64,000 nt of DNA. Source: Wyeomyia smithii (Eukaryota; Arthropoda; Insecta; Diptera; Culicidae). Both the position numbers and the translations under genes were made by a program. Shown here piece after piece: positions 10,177 through 20,517 of the stretch (positions are counted from its first letter, which is position 1; each line of letters opens with the position of its first letter). Where the stretch lies: positions 81,744,801-81,808,800 of the forward strand of contig NC_073694.1 of assembly GCF_029784165.1 (NCBI RefSeq). Direction: 5' to 3'. Under the pieces are notes generated by a model, which was given only the letters and a program-made list of their open reading frames with translations, searched no databases and was not told the origin of the DNA.

Positions 10177-11211
10177 TGCACTGCCGGTAACCGCAAGTCA
10201 GTCCCATCTGTAAAAATGTTAAAACGAGAAAACAGCTTCGAAAGATATTTCATTTACGCTCAGTTATCACTTATTTAAGATGAATTATTTTGACAATATT
10301 CATGCTAATATATAGTTTGCATACTAGCCCGCACTAATTACGTCGTAAAAACCATTGATATAATTGATTTTATGATAAAAACCTTGAGTGTGACTGACTT
10401 GCCGTTACATTCTACACCGAAGAGAAAAGTAACCGCAAGTCAGTCACATTGCCATGTTGAAACTATAGTGCGTGTTGACGTGTTGTTATTCGTTGCCGTG
10501 GAAAACTGACAATCCTTCGCTGTTAGGAAGTGTATGTCCATGAGAACCTTTTAAGAAATGTCGACGTTGGAAAATCTCATGATGTACGGAACCGATGAAA
10601 GCTTATCCGGTGAGGACTCGGATAAAGAAACTGAAGCCGGAACTGCAGTTGGTTCATCCGACAACAAATGTCAAGATGATCCAAATCCATTTGAGGTTCG
10701 AGCATCACCTTTGGAGATTTCTTGGAACGATTTCCTGGATTCTGATGGAAGTTTTTTCGATACTCAAGATTTTGTGGATAGATCCACGAAGAAGCGAACC
10801 AAGAAAAAAAATTGACTTGAATTCGTATTAGCAGAAAATTGCTCCACATAAATTCATCACCAATTCAAACTAAAAAATTATCCCAATAATTGATAATTAT
10901 TACTAGATAACTTATTTTCATCTAAACGGTCGTATCGAACTCTCTTTTACTCCCCATTTATTTTACTGTTGTATTATGCATGTTTTTTTGTAAATCGGGA
11001 CTGACTTTCGGTTATTTTTCTTCTGGGACTGACTTGCGGTTACTTTGCCTAATGTGACAATTCGACTTGGTATTGATTTCCACCTTTGTTGAACAAACCA
11101 CTATTTTTTATCGGTACATCTGAAAATATACTCAAAGCTAGGTCAAAATACGATGCTTACTCAAATTGACAAAATTACAGATGGGACTGACTTGCGGTTA
11201 CCGGCAGTGCA
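10177..11211. mobile_element. 1.03-kb TIR element with subterminal repeats
   Basis: The ends are near-perfect inverted repeats of about 37 bp beginning 'TGCACTGCCGGTAACCGCAA' and running through 'GTCAGTCCCATCTGTAA' (10177-10213 and 11175-11211). The core 'TAACCGCAAGTCAGTC' recurs inside: about 10430 in the left-TIR orientation, and about 11026 (plus a decayed copy near 11000) in the right-TIR orientation. An 85-codon ORF lies in the middle. I could not fix a target duplication, so the superfamily is open. Confidence 0.8.
10558..10815 (+). CDS. 85-residue acidic protein inside the TIR element
   Basis: ATG to stop gives 85 residues. Residues 10-45 are acidic ('SLSGEDSDKETEAG'), the middle has 'EVRASPLEISWNDFLDSDG', and the C-terminus is a basic run ('RSTKKRTKKKN') that could be a nuclear localisation signal. 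It lies centrally between inward-pointing copies of the element's core motif. I recognise no transposase domain. It could be a surviving N-terminal piece of a transposase, an accessory protein, or a chance ORF; its length is above chance only modestly. The overlapping frames are shadows. Confidence 0.4.
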   Translation: MSTLENLMMYGTDESLSGEDSDKETEAGTAVGSSDNKCQDDPNPFEVRASPLEISWNDFLDSDGSFFDTQDFVDRSTKKRTKKKN

Positions 11212-12189
11212 GGTCTATGATAAATTTAGCCCAGACACAGTAAATTTACTCAGCAGCACGCAGCTTTGGCTCGCCTACTCATGTGTTTAGTTATATTCCA
11301 CACTCCCTACGCGCATGGGCATCGCTCAATAAGGTTGTGCTTTTTTCTTGCTCATCACAATGCCTACTAAAAAACTGATGTGATGCAATTTATGTGTTTA
11401 TAAATACACAAAGATGAGTAAATGGACAAGACTGGCGAAAACAACTGCTCTCATACTAAAGAGCAAATCAACGAACATGTTAGAAGAGAACGACGGACGA
11501 TTTTTATCTGGTGAGCTTCCTGGAAGCACCGCGGTGAAATCTGAAATCTCTTTCGTGCGAGACAATGAACTATGGTGTACTTTCTCACACGTATGGACAT
11601 CACGCACAATAATTCCACAGGAGAGCTATCTGCGGTGCGTTTTACAGTTTGTTTCTTGTGCATGGTAGAAGAGGAAAGGGGGGGGGGAGGGAAAATAGCA
11701 GGGTAGAAGAGGAAAAGGGGGGGATGGAAAATAGCAGGGTAGAAGAGGAAAAGGGAGAAAAAAAATAGACTGCGTTGCTCGTGCCGGTCTAGTTTACCCT
11801 GGTTGAATTCGTTTTCGCGGTGTAGTTACACGAGGACTACACTTTTGCCCGGTAGGTTTTTTTCACTTTCCGGACTACTCGTCAGTGGACACTGTGGTGT
11901 ACTTCTGCGTTTTCTCTGTAGAGTGATTCACCCCTTTTGTTTCTACCAGATGTGGGGTGAGCTGGAAGTGTGTTTGTCTCTCTGTAAGTTGGTTGATACA
12001 CTTCGGAGTGGAGAAAGAAGCAGTGTGGTGAAAGCATTTACTACACGCAGGCACATACTGAAAGGGGGAAGTGCGCGGTGAATTTTTTCTCCGCTCATTT
12101 CACATACTGAGGAGAATGACAAGCATGCTCACTACAGTTAAAAACGAACTAAATAGTTTACGAGGGAAACTCCAGTTCTCTGACTATAT
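11212..12189. other. Right flank of the TIR element; G-rich minisatellite and unknown sequence
   Basis: No gene was recognised. The stretch 11800-12110 is less AT-rich than its surroundings, and one frame is open for 92 codons, but its composition and lack of motifs do not support coding. This region and 9800-10176 together interrupt Jockey ORF1; their boundary at about 12190 is inferred from where ORF1 homology resumes. Confidence 0.4.
11664..11760. repeat. G-rich minisatellite, about 3 units
   Basis: About three copies of a 35-45-bp unit containing 'gtagaagaggaaaaggg', poly-G, and 'aaaatagcagg'. The runs of up to ten G on one strand could form unusual DNA structure. Confidence 0.75.
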
Positions 12190-12695
12190 TCACCTCGTAT
12201 TTTTGTTTCATAAGAATTACTTGGGTAGGGGCTATGTCAAGTAATTCTGTCAAAGCAATTTCGACCTCATCAACGGTTTAATTGTTGGTGAGATCTTTCA
12301 AGAGAACCTTGAACGACTTGGCGTTCTTAGTGTCGTACGTATAAAAATTGTACATCTTGTCAATTAAATACTGAACAAGACGATCACGACCCTCTACTGA
12401 GTCGGCTAATAAGTGGCATTCGCCTCTACGGCCAATTTGGTAGGTAACTTTAACATCAGAAACAAACGTAAAAAGTTCCTTTCTGGAAATATTATATTCA
12501 GAAGAAATAGTTAGTTAGTTCTTCTTTTAAAAAGAATTGACATTTTGTATAGTTTCATTACTAGTAACTTCCAATTCACCGACTTCTTGCTCAGGCAAAA
12601 TATCAAAAAGGTTTTCGCTTCAGACACTCAAATTGTCCGAGAGAGAATGCTCTCTCTTTCTCCTCGTAGTGATGCGCGGTTACTTTTTTCGCCCT
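12190..12695 (-). pseudogene. Jockey ORF1 N-terminal and core segment
   Basis: Manual translation of the minus strand gives 'FVSDVKVTYQIGRRGECHLL', 'DRLVQYLIDKMYNFYTYDTK' and 'TELLDIAPTQVILMKQKYE', with an in-frame stop after 'LLKDLTNN'. Farther upstream 'DILPEQEVGELEVTSNETIQ' is readable. The first phrase is clearly homologous to the intact ORF1 start at 63690-64000 ('FLSNVKVNFQIGRQGEIRIL'). The gene is broken by at least one stop and a frameshift. Confidence 0.75.
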
Positions 12696-12728
12696 GTCAT
12701 TTCAAGTGATACGAAAAAAGTTAGTTTT

Positions 12729-13110
12729 AAAATACAAAAATAATCCATCTGGCAACACTTCCGGTCAATAATAATATTTTTTCTGGATTCCTTGGTTTAT
12801 TTTCTTCAAAATTCATCTATCACTATTTTTCGGGTGTTTTACGTCTATAAATTGTAAAAAAAAATTAATTACGAAGTTTACTATGAATTGTAGGAAAAAG
12901 AAAAAAAGAAATTTTGAATGAAAAATGCGTGACTTTGCAATAAACAGGGGGGTCCCACAGAGCGGGGGGTATTCCAATCGACACCAAATTTGGGATTTTT
13001 CCAAAGTGACAGTAGGTGAATAATTCTCCCAACTTTGAGCAAAATTTGTGATGGTCGTGTCCAAGTTTGTGCCTTTTCGTGGTCACTTCGTATAGAATGA
13101 CCCATATATA
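12729..13110 (+). repeat. Repeat family E, copy 1
   Basis: About 380 bp nearly identical in order to 25493-25841, with landmarks 'ctggcaacacttccggtcaa', 'gcaataaacaggggggtccc', 'gagcggggggtattccaa' and 'ggtcacttcgtat'. The same orientation is seen in both. It ends at a short TA microsatellite (about 13106-13120). The three overlapping minus-strand ORFs recur with the repeat but are in different frames and show no domain. Confidence 0.8.
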
Positions 13111-13254
13111 TATATATAGATCCACGATTCGCGGGCCCCACTGACAGATGCTATGTTGCTATGTTATGCGTATAAAAAGTGGCAGTGATATGCTTTCTCG
13201 TTTATACACACACTGAGATGTTAGCCCTTGAAACATGGCGGGATGCCAGCTAGC

Positions 13255-13432
13255 TGGAAAAATCGCCTGCAAAAAATATGCAGACTGCTTAAAATAAGTT
13301 CGGTGTGATCGAAATAGCGTCCCTCGATTGCGTGATCGAAATAGCGTCCCTCAGGCGAAAGATCGCCTGCAAAAAATATGCAGACTGCTTAAAATAAGTT
13401 CGGTGTGATCGAAATAGCGTCCCTCGATTGGA
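13255..13432 (+). repeat. 70-bp direct repeat, two copies
   Basis: The block 'atcgcctgcaaaaaatatgc' through 'cgtccctcgattg' occurs at about 13261-13333 and again at 13363-13430. A partial third piece ('gtgatcgaaatagcgtccct') lies between them. The repeats are virtually identical, so the duplication is recent. Confidence 0.85.
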
Positions 13433-13960
13433 AACTTTAATTGATTACTGATAGAGTTTGCTAAATCAGTTTTACAATTTGAAGACAAGTATTGATAGAA
13501 AGATAATAAACAAATTGATTTGCTTATGTTTGTATTTCACCTCACACTATCGTTTGAATACTCAGCAGGCTCCATATGCTGCTTGGAATAGGTTTCCTAC
13601 CCTGTTTGATATGCTGAAGAGTTGATATGCGATGCCCCCACGGTGTGAAATCACATCGGAAATATAATATTGCATAATATCTATTTGTATATATATTTGT
13701 AATATCTAAGAAAAACCAATGCAATAATATATGGTAATAACATAAATATTTGGAACGACTGAAGTTTCAAACGTAAGGTTTACATATTTCAAAAATTTCT
13801 ATCATATTTTTGTCAGAAATGGTTCAGTAGTTATTTATTACATCCATGAGCTTAGCTATAATTATATAACTTCAGCAGCATGTGAATATTATCAAACTTC
13901 CTTTTTGATACAACTAGAAATATACCCTTTATTATGCATATATCAGGATGGCTCAATTTG
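13433..13960. other. AT-rich stretch without recognisable features
   Basis: No open reading frame with support, inverted repeat or known element was seen here. Confidence 0.5.
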
Positions 13961-15783
13961 TTAATTTGTGAGTTCGAAATCCAATTTGTGGTAATTTGTG
14001 GTTAAGTGGTTTCCGAGAAATTTTCAAAAAACTGAGTCAAGCCATCTTGAAACATGATTTTTCTTCAAATGAATCGGACAACGATGATATATACATCAAT
14101 CGAAAGCTCTTAATTTGTGGTTCACGAAAATGTAATTTTTAAGTCATAATTACTAGTGTTTATACAGAAATTTGTGTTGTATCGTTCACGTAGTTCTACG
14201 TTTTGTTCATTTGTTGATGACGCTGCTGGCCGCTTGTGGCGTTGGCTGTTTGCGGTGTTTATCACTGCTATACTAAGCGTGCGTGTGGGGAATATGGTAA
14301 AGATCGAGATTCGGGGAACTTAGCCAACACACTTGTTATTATAGGTAGCCCAATAGGCGCAGAATGGATATGTGTAAATTTGTTGTCAAAAAGGATATCG
14401 GTAACAAAAATGTACTTACAAAGAAAAGCAATCCAACTTCGACGGATTATTTTTCAGAACCAATAGGTATTGCAAACAATAATTATCACTTTTTCATCAC
14501 CTAGATTTTGAGAAATGTTTCGGAAATATTTGAATGTTCGAATAAGCTGCCGGGATTCAACTTAATGTTGCTCTTCTGTTATTTTTCCATGCATATGTGC
14601 TAACTTTTGTGCAAAGTTATAAAAAAGATGTCTGCTGCCCGCGGGTCTGTTAAGCTACTAGTCACACCGTCGCACAGAGGAGTACCTAGAACAAAAAGCT
14701 GGCAAAAATAAAAATAAAAGTGTTTTTGTCGCTTTTTGGTGCTGCTATATTTTTTTCTGTAGCTTAAGTAAATGTTCCACAAAATACCATCACTCGATTC
14801 ACGTTAAGCGGTATTATCATTAGACTGGGACACGGTTATATGGGAAAAAAAGCGATGGTGTTTTTTTTTCGCTCCCATGCACTTTTCGTGTTCCTTATGG
14901 GTCCTATAAAAACCGTGTAACTTTTCAGATCGATCGGGGGAACTATATTTTTGCGCCCGATTTTTAATGTTTTCATACGATTTTATATGGGAAAATTCAC
15001 TTTTTTAAAACTTTTTTTCTAGAGATGTCCAGTTGACTCTTAAAAATATATCGATACATGCCATTTCTAGGAAATTTTCCTGGGAAAAACTCTTCTGAAG
15101 ACCGTAAGGTGCTACGATGCTTGTGGAAAAAGTTATTCACCCCAAACTGATTGAATGTCTGAATTTTTACAGCAACATTATAGTTTAACCAATCGATCTG
15201 AAAAGTTATACGGTTGTTATAGGACACATAAGAAACACGAAAAGTGCATGGGAGCTAGAATTTATTTTTTGTCCCACCCTAATTATCATATGCTGGGAGC
15301 GCTGTGAATATTGACAAATTTTCAAACATTTTTTTGGGAATCGAACCATTTATAGTAACAAGCCTGGCGTCAAAAAATTGACAATTGATCAATATTTTGC
15401 ACCAAATGAGTTCTTTATGTTCAATACTAATATACCGGTTGATTGAAATTTCTGTACAAACACTAGTAATTATGACTTTGAAAATTACATTTCCGTGACC
15501 CAAAATTAAGAGCTTTCGATTGATGTATACAGTCATCCCAGTATTATGGGCCAAGCAGTATTATGGGCCGGTCTACACTTTGTATTGGTTTCTAACATAT
15601 TTCAATAACTTTTATTAGTCAAATTTAACTTTAGTGTACTTCAACAACGTTCATCAAACTAAAATTTGACTATTACAAGTTATTGACATACGTTCAAGAT
15701 GGCTTGACTCAGTTTTTTGAAAATTTCTCGGGAACCACATAACCCCAAATTACCACAAATTGGATTTCGAACTCACAAATTAA
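13961..15783. mobile_element. Long-inverted-repeat (foldback) element flanked by TTAA
   Basis: The left arm (about 13965-14180) is the reverse complement of about 15435-15779, sharing 'TTTGTGAGTTCGAAATCC', 'gagtcaagccatcttgaa', 'tacatcaatcgaaagctc' and 'actagtgtttatacagaaat' (the last inexact). The right arm carries an extra block at about 15530-15700. TTAA stands at both ends (13961-13964 and 15780-15783), fitting a TTAA target duplication. A separate hAT-like element (14821-15282) sits inside. No transposase was found. Confidence 0.75.
14821..15282. mobile_element. hAT-like MITE, 462 bp, nested
   Basis: The ends read 'TAGACTGGGACA' and (reverse complement) 'TAGGGTGGGACA', and the arms pair over about 100 bp ('ctcccatgcacttttcgtgt'). 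A perfect 8-bp duplication, ATTATCAT, lies at 14813-14820 and 15283-15290; it fits the hAT preference for T at position 2 and A at position 7. There is no coding sequence, so it must have been moved by a transposase elsewhere. It is younger than the foldback element it interrupts. Confidence 0.88.
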
Positions 15784-17444
15784 CCACTAAATATTGGTGA
15801 TAAAAGAATTAAAATAAATTACTTTGTCAAGCCATCTTGGAATATGCCTTTATCGTGATGAAAAATGTTGTGAGTAGGCCACCCTTGACGTAGATAAATG
15901 ATTTTTATTTCTATTTTTACATGACAGTTTCTTCTGTGAATTTTTTTTTTGTAATTTTATCTGTTCATTCGATTTTAACAGTAACATTTATCGAAACACA
16001 TGATACTAAGGTTATTTGCTACATTAAGCTGAAGTTATGAGCCCCACTGACGTGCTCATACCAGTACATCCAACCTTTTTTTGTTAACTACAAAGTTGTT
16101 CATTACTTTACCCACCAATTGTCTTACCGTATTTGTTATGAAGATAGTTGAGCAAGATTTTCACTCTTTTGCCTCAGCTTTTGCATTTAATTGTTATTGT
16201 ATTACTAAAGTATTAACTGAAAGCAGTTGGTTGGCTCAAACTGTAACTTTATGTTGATAGCTCATTCATTCATTCATTCGAGCTATAAGTTGAAGCCATG
16301 CCCTTCTTTATAAGACTTCATGCCACACCAACACATATAAATTACTCGAATGTAGTCTGGAGCCCTAAAAATACCCACTTGTCTGAATACCAAGCTTTTC
16401 AGTCAGCAAAAACCTGTTGCTTTACCAATGTAATATAAAAGGGGTCGTTCATAACATACTGAGACCGAAATCTACCATTTTTAAACTCCTCTCTTTTATT
16501 ACAAAAGTTCATATCAATGGACAACGTAATTCTAATTCCCTAACAAACAAAAAAAAAACTCCTCTCTATTCCTCTTGAATCAAAACTGTGTAGATTCAAC
16601 TCGAACAGTAAAAGTCTGTTTACAATCTTACGAATGATGTTATGAACTAGATTGATGTTATGTGCTGCTAGGTGAATTGTGAAATGGTGGCTGGTGTGCA
16701 CCAGAGTAAACACTTACCTCTTAACTTTCTTTCCCCTGACGTCAGTTTTGCTTGACTGTGTTCAAGGACGAATTGGCCTCGACACAACCCAATGCCACAT
16801 ACCACTACCACTGGCCGAATGGCCTCGGTCTAGGTCTTTGGAAAGCATTGACTCCAGCCCAACCCAGCCCGGTGTTGTCTCCCATCAACAACACAACACC
16901 GAATATTTCCCGAACGTCAAAGCATTGAGTTTGCGCATTGATTTCTTACCAACAACGGTGCGGCCCGTTATCGGATGTGTCTGTCCCGGCGTTAGCTCAG
17001 TCATCAACGAACCGGCTATAGTTGTTGATTCGTTTGTTGTAACGACGAAATGACTCGCTCGTATGCGATTGTGAGTAAGATCGTTTCTACTAGGGCACTA
17101 CCGTAGTCTCTATTAGTGCTAAAGAAGTCGTTATGTAGAAATGAAGCATCTTTTCGCAATAGCATACAGCAATAACGGTTGAGTTGTGTAGGTTATGTAC
17201 ATTCATTCAGAGAAATTGGAGTTACCTGAACTTGAAGATCACTAACTTGTTGGTTATTCGCGTTTTGAAAATGATTTAAGATTTTAACTGTGTTTTATTT
17301 GTCGAAGACAAGTTTTTGGTAAGTTTTTGAAAAAATAGTTTATTAAAAACAAAGCAAGCCTATAGTGAGGAATGGCATATAAAAATATGATGTGTTAATT
17401 AATCTGAAGTTAATTGTGGAAAAATTATTAAAATTTAATAACAC
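15784..17444. other. Non-repetitive-looking stretch upstream of the host gene; no gene called
   Basis: Mostly AT-rich, with a small ATTC microsatellite near 16263-16279. The interval 16680-17080 is distinctly richer in G and C and has a 124-codon open frame, but that frame contains no ATG, so I do not call it. The GC-rich block could be a regulatory region or a non-coding exon; 'gtgagtaag' near 17069 resembles a splice donor. Confidence 0.35.
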
Positions 17445-17700
17445 TGGTCAACACTTAAAAAAAAATAAAGATTATAGGTTTTTAACCATTCCTGTGCATT
17501 TGGTGCCCCCAGCCACTAACATTATTTCCGAGACTTAAATAACTTTTCTCTTGAACCTGGTGAGCAATTACTATACGAACTCTCACATAAGCTGCCGCGT
17601 TTTGGTAATGGCTGGGGCACCAAAACTCACAGGAAAGCTATAATATTTTTAGGGCAGCAATTTCGAGCTTTAGGGTAGCAGTTTTTTTCGCTTTTTAATT
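17445..17700. mobile_element. Palindromic MITE-like element
   Basis: The left arm with 'attcctgtgcatttggtgcc' (about 17485-17525) pairs imperfectly with the right arm 'ctggggcaccaaaactcaca' (about 17608-17640). Outer phrases match the element at 330-478. No ORF. Confidence 0.55.
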
Positions 17701-18070
17701 AATGAAAAGATTACAAATTTATTAATAAGAAAAAGTAGAAATCCTCTAAAATTTCTAATTTTGGACAGCATCTTTCTTTTTATTCCCGTGTGGGGTCATC
17801 ACTGCGATCAGAAACATTGATCAGAACATTATTGTTATCAGTATTGGGCAAGGCTCTACATTTTCCAAACAAAACAATGAAGCTGATATACTCGCGCTGT
17901 CATTTCGATTCGAACAGTTTTATTTTCCCTTGATTCCTTTCGGTTAATATCAACGAATCACTTCTTTCTCTCTTTCCTTCTTTCTTCTTTCGGATCATTT
18001 CAAATGAAACTAATGACTATTTCAATCGACGGAGAGAGTGACGGAGGGAGAGACTCTTTCCTTTCCTTAA

Positions 18071-18898
18071 GGGGTTATATCTACCAAATGCTCAAAAAAG
18101 CAAGGCTTTTTCATTATTTTTTTTAGGACATTTGAGTTGTAAGGTATATAAATAAAATATCATTGGATTGAGCAACTCTTGAAGAATAGAAAAAATATTG
18201 TTATTGTTATTTTTGGTCCAAAATGGCGGCTGTGCAGCGATTGCCGTGAGCCGCTTTTTTAAAAGTTGTTCCGCGGCGAGCAGTACAAGTCGTGCCCAAC
18301 TTTACTATAACCAAAACAAAAAAATTTTCATTATCTACACAAGTGTCGCTAGTGAAGTACACATGATTATATTTTTAGAATTTTTCTTCCCAAATGGCAA
18401 CGGTTTGAAAAAAAAAGTTCTGTTTCGACAAAAAAAAATCGACGTTGATTGTTTATAACTTTGGTTGTTGTTAATCAATCGCTAAAATCGTGTGTACTTC
18501 ACTAGATAATCTAATGAAGAAGCTACAGTTAAAATTTCAAGTCAATCGGATGTAAACTTTTTCAGTTCTACTGCTCGCCGATTTTGAAAACATGGTTTTG
18601 AGAAAAACGCGTTTAAAGTTCCAAAAAGCTATAAATCTTAAGAATCGCAATAACAAAGCCCCTAATAATTTTTTTACCTTCAGTCAGCTATCCCTGCGCA
18701 GTAAAATTGTCCTTCCTGGGTTTTATTTCCCACTTCTTCCTTTTTGTCATCTGATGTATGGCTGCGCCTAGCCTCTTTCGCAATGTCGGACATGCGATGC
18801 TTAGCGAAACTAGATTTTGATTCTTGGATAGTTTTAGCATGATTAGGCCAATAAAAATAAATGGCGAAAAAAAATTTTTTTTTGGTAGATATAACCCC
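18071..18898. mobile_element. TTAA-flanked MITE, 828 bp
   Basis: The ends are perfect inverted repeats of 'GGGGTTATATCTACC' and its complement. TTAA stands immediately outside both (18067-18070 and 18899-18902), the target duplication used by piggyBac-type elements. Aedes MITE families with TTAA targets are known. No transposase ORF is present; the 86-codon frame at 18198 lacks recognisable features. Confidence 0.82.
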
Positions 18899-19084
18899 TT
18901 AAGCGTCTCAATTCAAATTAACATCGCATCGCGTCGTTTGATGGTAGTTTTCTAATATCGCAGGCCGTAGTTAGAACGGCAATGGCATCCAATAAATACG
19001 TTACGCATGTTCCGATCAATATTTCCTTCCTCTTTCCTATATATGCGTGAAGTACTGTATGGAAGCCTTCTGTCCCCGTCAGCG

Positions 19085-19330
19085 CTCATTGCCATTTTCA
19101 ATTGAGATTCGTCATGTGAGAGTGATGGTGATAATCTCCGCTTTCAATTGAAAAGCGTTTGTATCAATTCCAAGCCCTTCAGTTGTCAGAATCACTGCAA
19201 GAGATTTCGACTGTGTGTCATGTGACTCACGAAGTGCTCAAAAATGATACAAAAACTTTTCAATTGAAAGCGTCGGGTCAAAGCGTCATTATAACCTGAT
19301 AATTGTCAATTGAAAATGACTGTCAGGCTC
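19085..19330. repeat. Small inverted-repeat element
   Basis: 'cgctttcaattgaaaag' near 19139-19157 pairs with 'cttttcaattgaaagcg' near 19257-19273, extended by 'gtatca'/'tgataca'. Outer phrases 'attttcaattga' (about 19093) and 'tcaattgaaaat' (about 19305) also pair. This gives a nested stem structure of a small non-autonomous element. No clear target duplication. Confidence 0.55.
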
Positions 19331-19569
19331 TGGTATTGGGAGTAGTTAACTTGTTTATTATAATTCGGGCTTGTGCGTATGCTTTTTCACTCTCCGTTTT
19401 CACGCTCACTTACTTCGAGCCTCGCTGCCTCCGGCCAATATTGTCGCCAATTACGATTCCTTGGAGAGGTTTCAACTGAATGTCCCTCTGTTTTCCTCAG
19501 TTTTATTGTAGGAAGGACTTATTTTTGTCAAGAGATATTAGTCGAAGTTTTGTAAATTTCAACGTTAAG

Positions 19570-19714
19570 GAAGGGTTTTAGGGGAAGCCTGAGAATAAAC
19601 CCATGCTTAAGTCCGGTGAAATCGAATGATATCAGTTCTACTAAGATTCGAATCCACGACTACGAGGTTGTTAAAATGTAGTCTGTAACATTGCGACTAC
19701 GAAGCCCCCTGGCA
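19570..19714 (-). mobile_element. tRNA-derived SINE fragment (family D)
   Basis: The minus strand reads 'gggggcttcgtagtcgcaat', then 'tggattcgaatcttagtaga', where 'gattcgaatc' is a polymerase III B-box-like motif at the expected distance from a tRNA-like start. It differs from families A and B. Tail and target duplication were not resolved. Confidence 0.5.
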
Positions 19715-19910
19715 GCAATAATAGTAGGTAATTATTTTTATATATTTTATTTGGAGTTGCATAGTACGTTAATACTCATTGGACCAGGAATCATTCGATT
19801 TACGCAGTGCAAAATGCACTAATTAAAACGGGTCAACAAAAAGATTAAAATATAAATTAGTAAATGATCCAACTGTAGTAAAATTAATTCGAAGGGGCGA
19901 AAAAGATATA

Positions 19911-20517
19911 CAGTGCTTTTTCGATTTTATCAATAGTCGTTTTTATCACTACTCGCCAAACTCTCGCTCGATTTTCTCACGCCTTTTTGTTTTGTTTTTA
20001 TTACGCTTTTTCTAAAAAAATCTTAATCAAACATAATGTTGTAAAAAGGTTTATTTGAAACATCATTTCCACTTGTGCGTTGTGTAATTGCATGTGTATA
20101 AGTGTACTCAATTAACCCAATTTATTTGATCAATTTTCTGGAGCAACAAAGTATCATATCTGTTACAATATATTTGTGTCATAATTCTGAGAAAAATGAA
20201 CCGTTAAATACGTATTCCGTTGACTTCGGAGCAAAATTTACGTATTATTCGAGCAGTTGAGAAAGAAAGCCCTACAGATTGGTGCTGCAAATTTCTGTGG
20301 AGAAAAACATCATGAACTAACTTTTTTTTGTTCAATTTTTTTGTATTCCGAACTTATATTCCATTGAATTATGAAAGTGCTGCATTTTACTCAAAATATT
20401 ATAAATTTCAATTAAACCCAACACAAAAAATACATTTTTTTAAATTCGCTGAATTCACGGTTTCGACAAATTCACGGTGAAATTTTTTTTGACCGTGATA
20501 AAATCGAAAAAGCTCTG
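19911..20517. mobile_element. Tc1/mariner-class (pogo/Tigger-like) deletion derivative, 607 bp
   Basis: Ends are inverted repeats: 'CAGTGCTTTTTCGATTTTAT' on the left and 'AAAATCGAAAAAGCTCTG' on the right. TA lies directly outside both (19909-19910 and 20518-20519), the target of Tc1/mariner elements. Inside is a remnant of a DNA-binding helix-turn-helix typical of pogo-group transposases (20197-20310). Most of the transposase is deleted. Confidence 0.8.
20197..20310 (+). pseudogene. Pogo/Tigger-type transposase N-terminal remnant
   Basis: From ATG at 20197 the frame reads three codons, a stop, then 'PLTSEQNLRIIRAVEKESPT' and 'DWCCKFLW'. The pattern 'LTxEQKLxIIxAVE' is that of the CENP-B/pogo N-terminal helix-turn-helix, known in Tigger and pogo transposases. 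The assignment rests on this short match and on its lying inside a TA-flanked element with CAGTG ends. The rest of the protein is absent. Confidence 0.6.

Larger units (their letters stand above)
4364..12720 (-). mobile_element. Jockey-clade non-LTR retrotransposon, minus strand, broken by nested insertions
   Basis: The element reads 5' to 3' from about 12720 down to 4364. Order: ORF1 N-terminal part (12695-12190), ORF1 zinc knuckles (9794-9552), ORF1 C-terminus (8808-8561), endonuclease (8455-7760), linker (7733-7410), reverse transcriptase (6877-6331 and 5505-4980), then a 3' UTR ending at 4364. The 3' end is fixed by comparison with the plus-strand copy ending at 63436. Foreign insertions lie at about 4440-4978, 5506-6330, 6878-7096, 8809-9540 and 9800-12190. 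Removing them leaves about 3.7 kb, plausible for a Jockey or Juan type element lacking part of its 5' end. Stops and frameshifts make it inactive. Confidence 0.85.

Noticed and set aside
12813..13141. Three overlapping minus-strand frames that recur at 25581-25874 as a conserved gene
   Set aside because: All three frames recur because the DNA repeat recurs; there is no frame-specific conservation or domain.
16679..17053. 124-codon open frame on the plus strand as a gene
   Set aside because: It contains no ATG at all and no recognised domain; an open frame in a GC-richer block is expected by chance.
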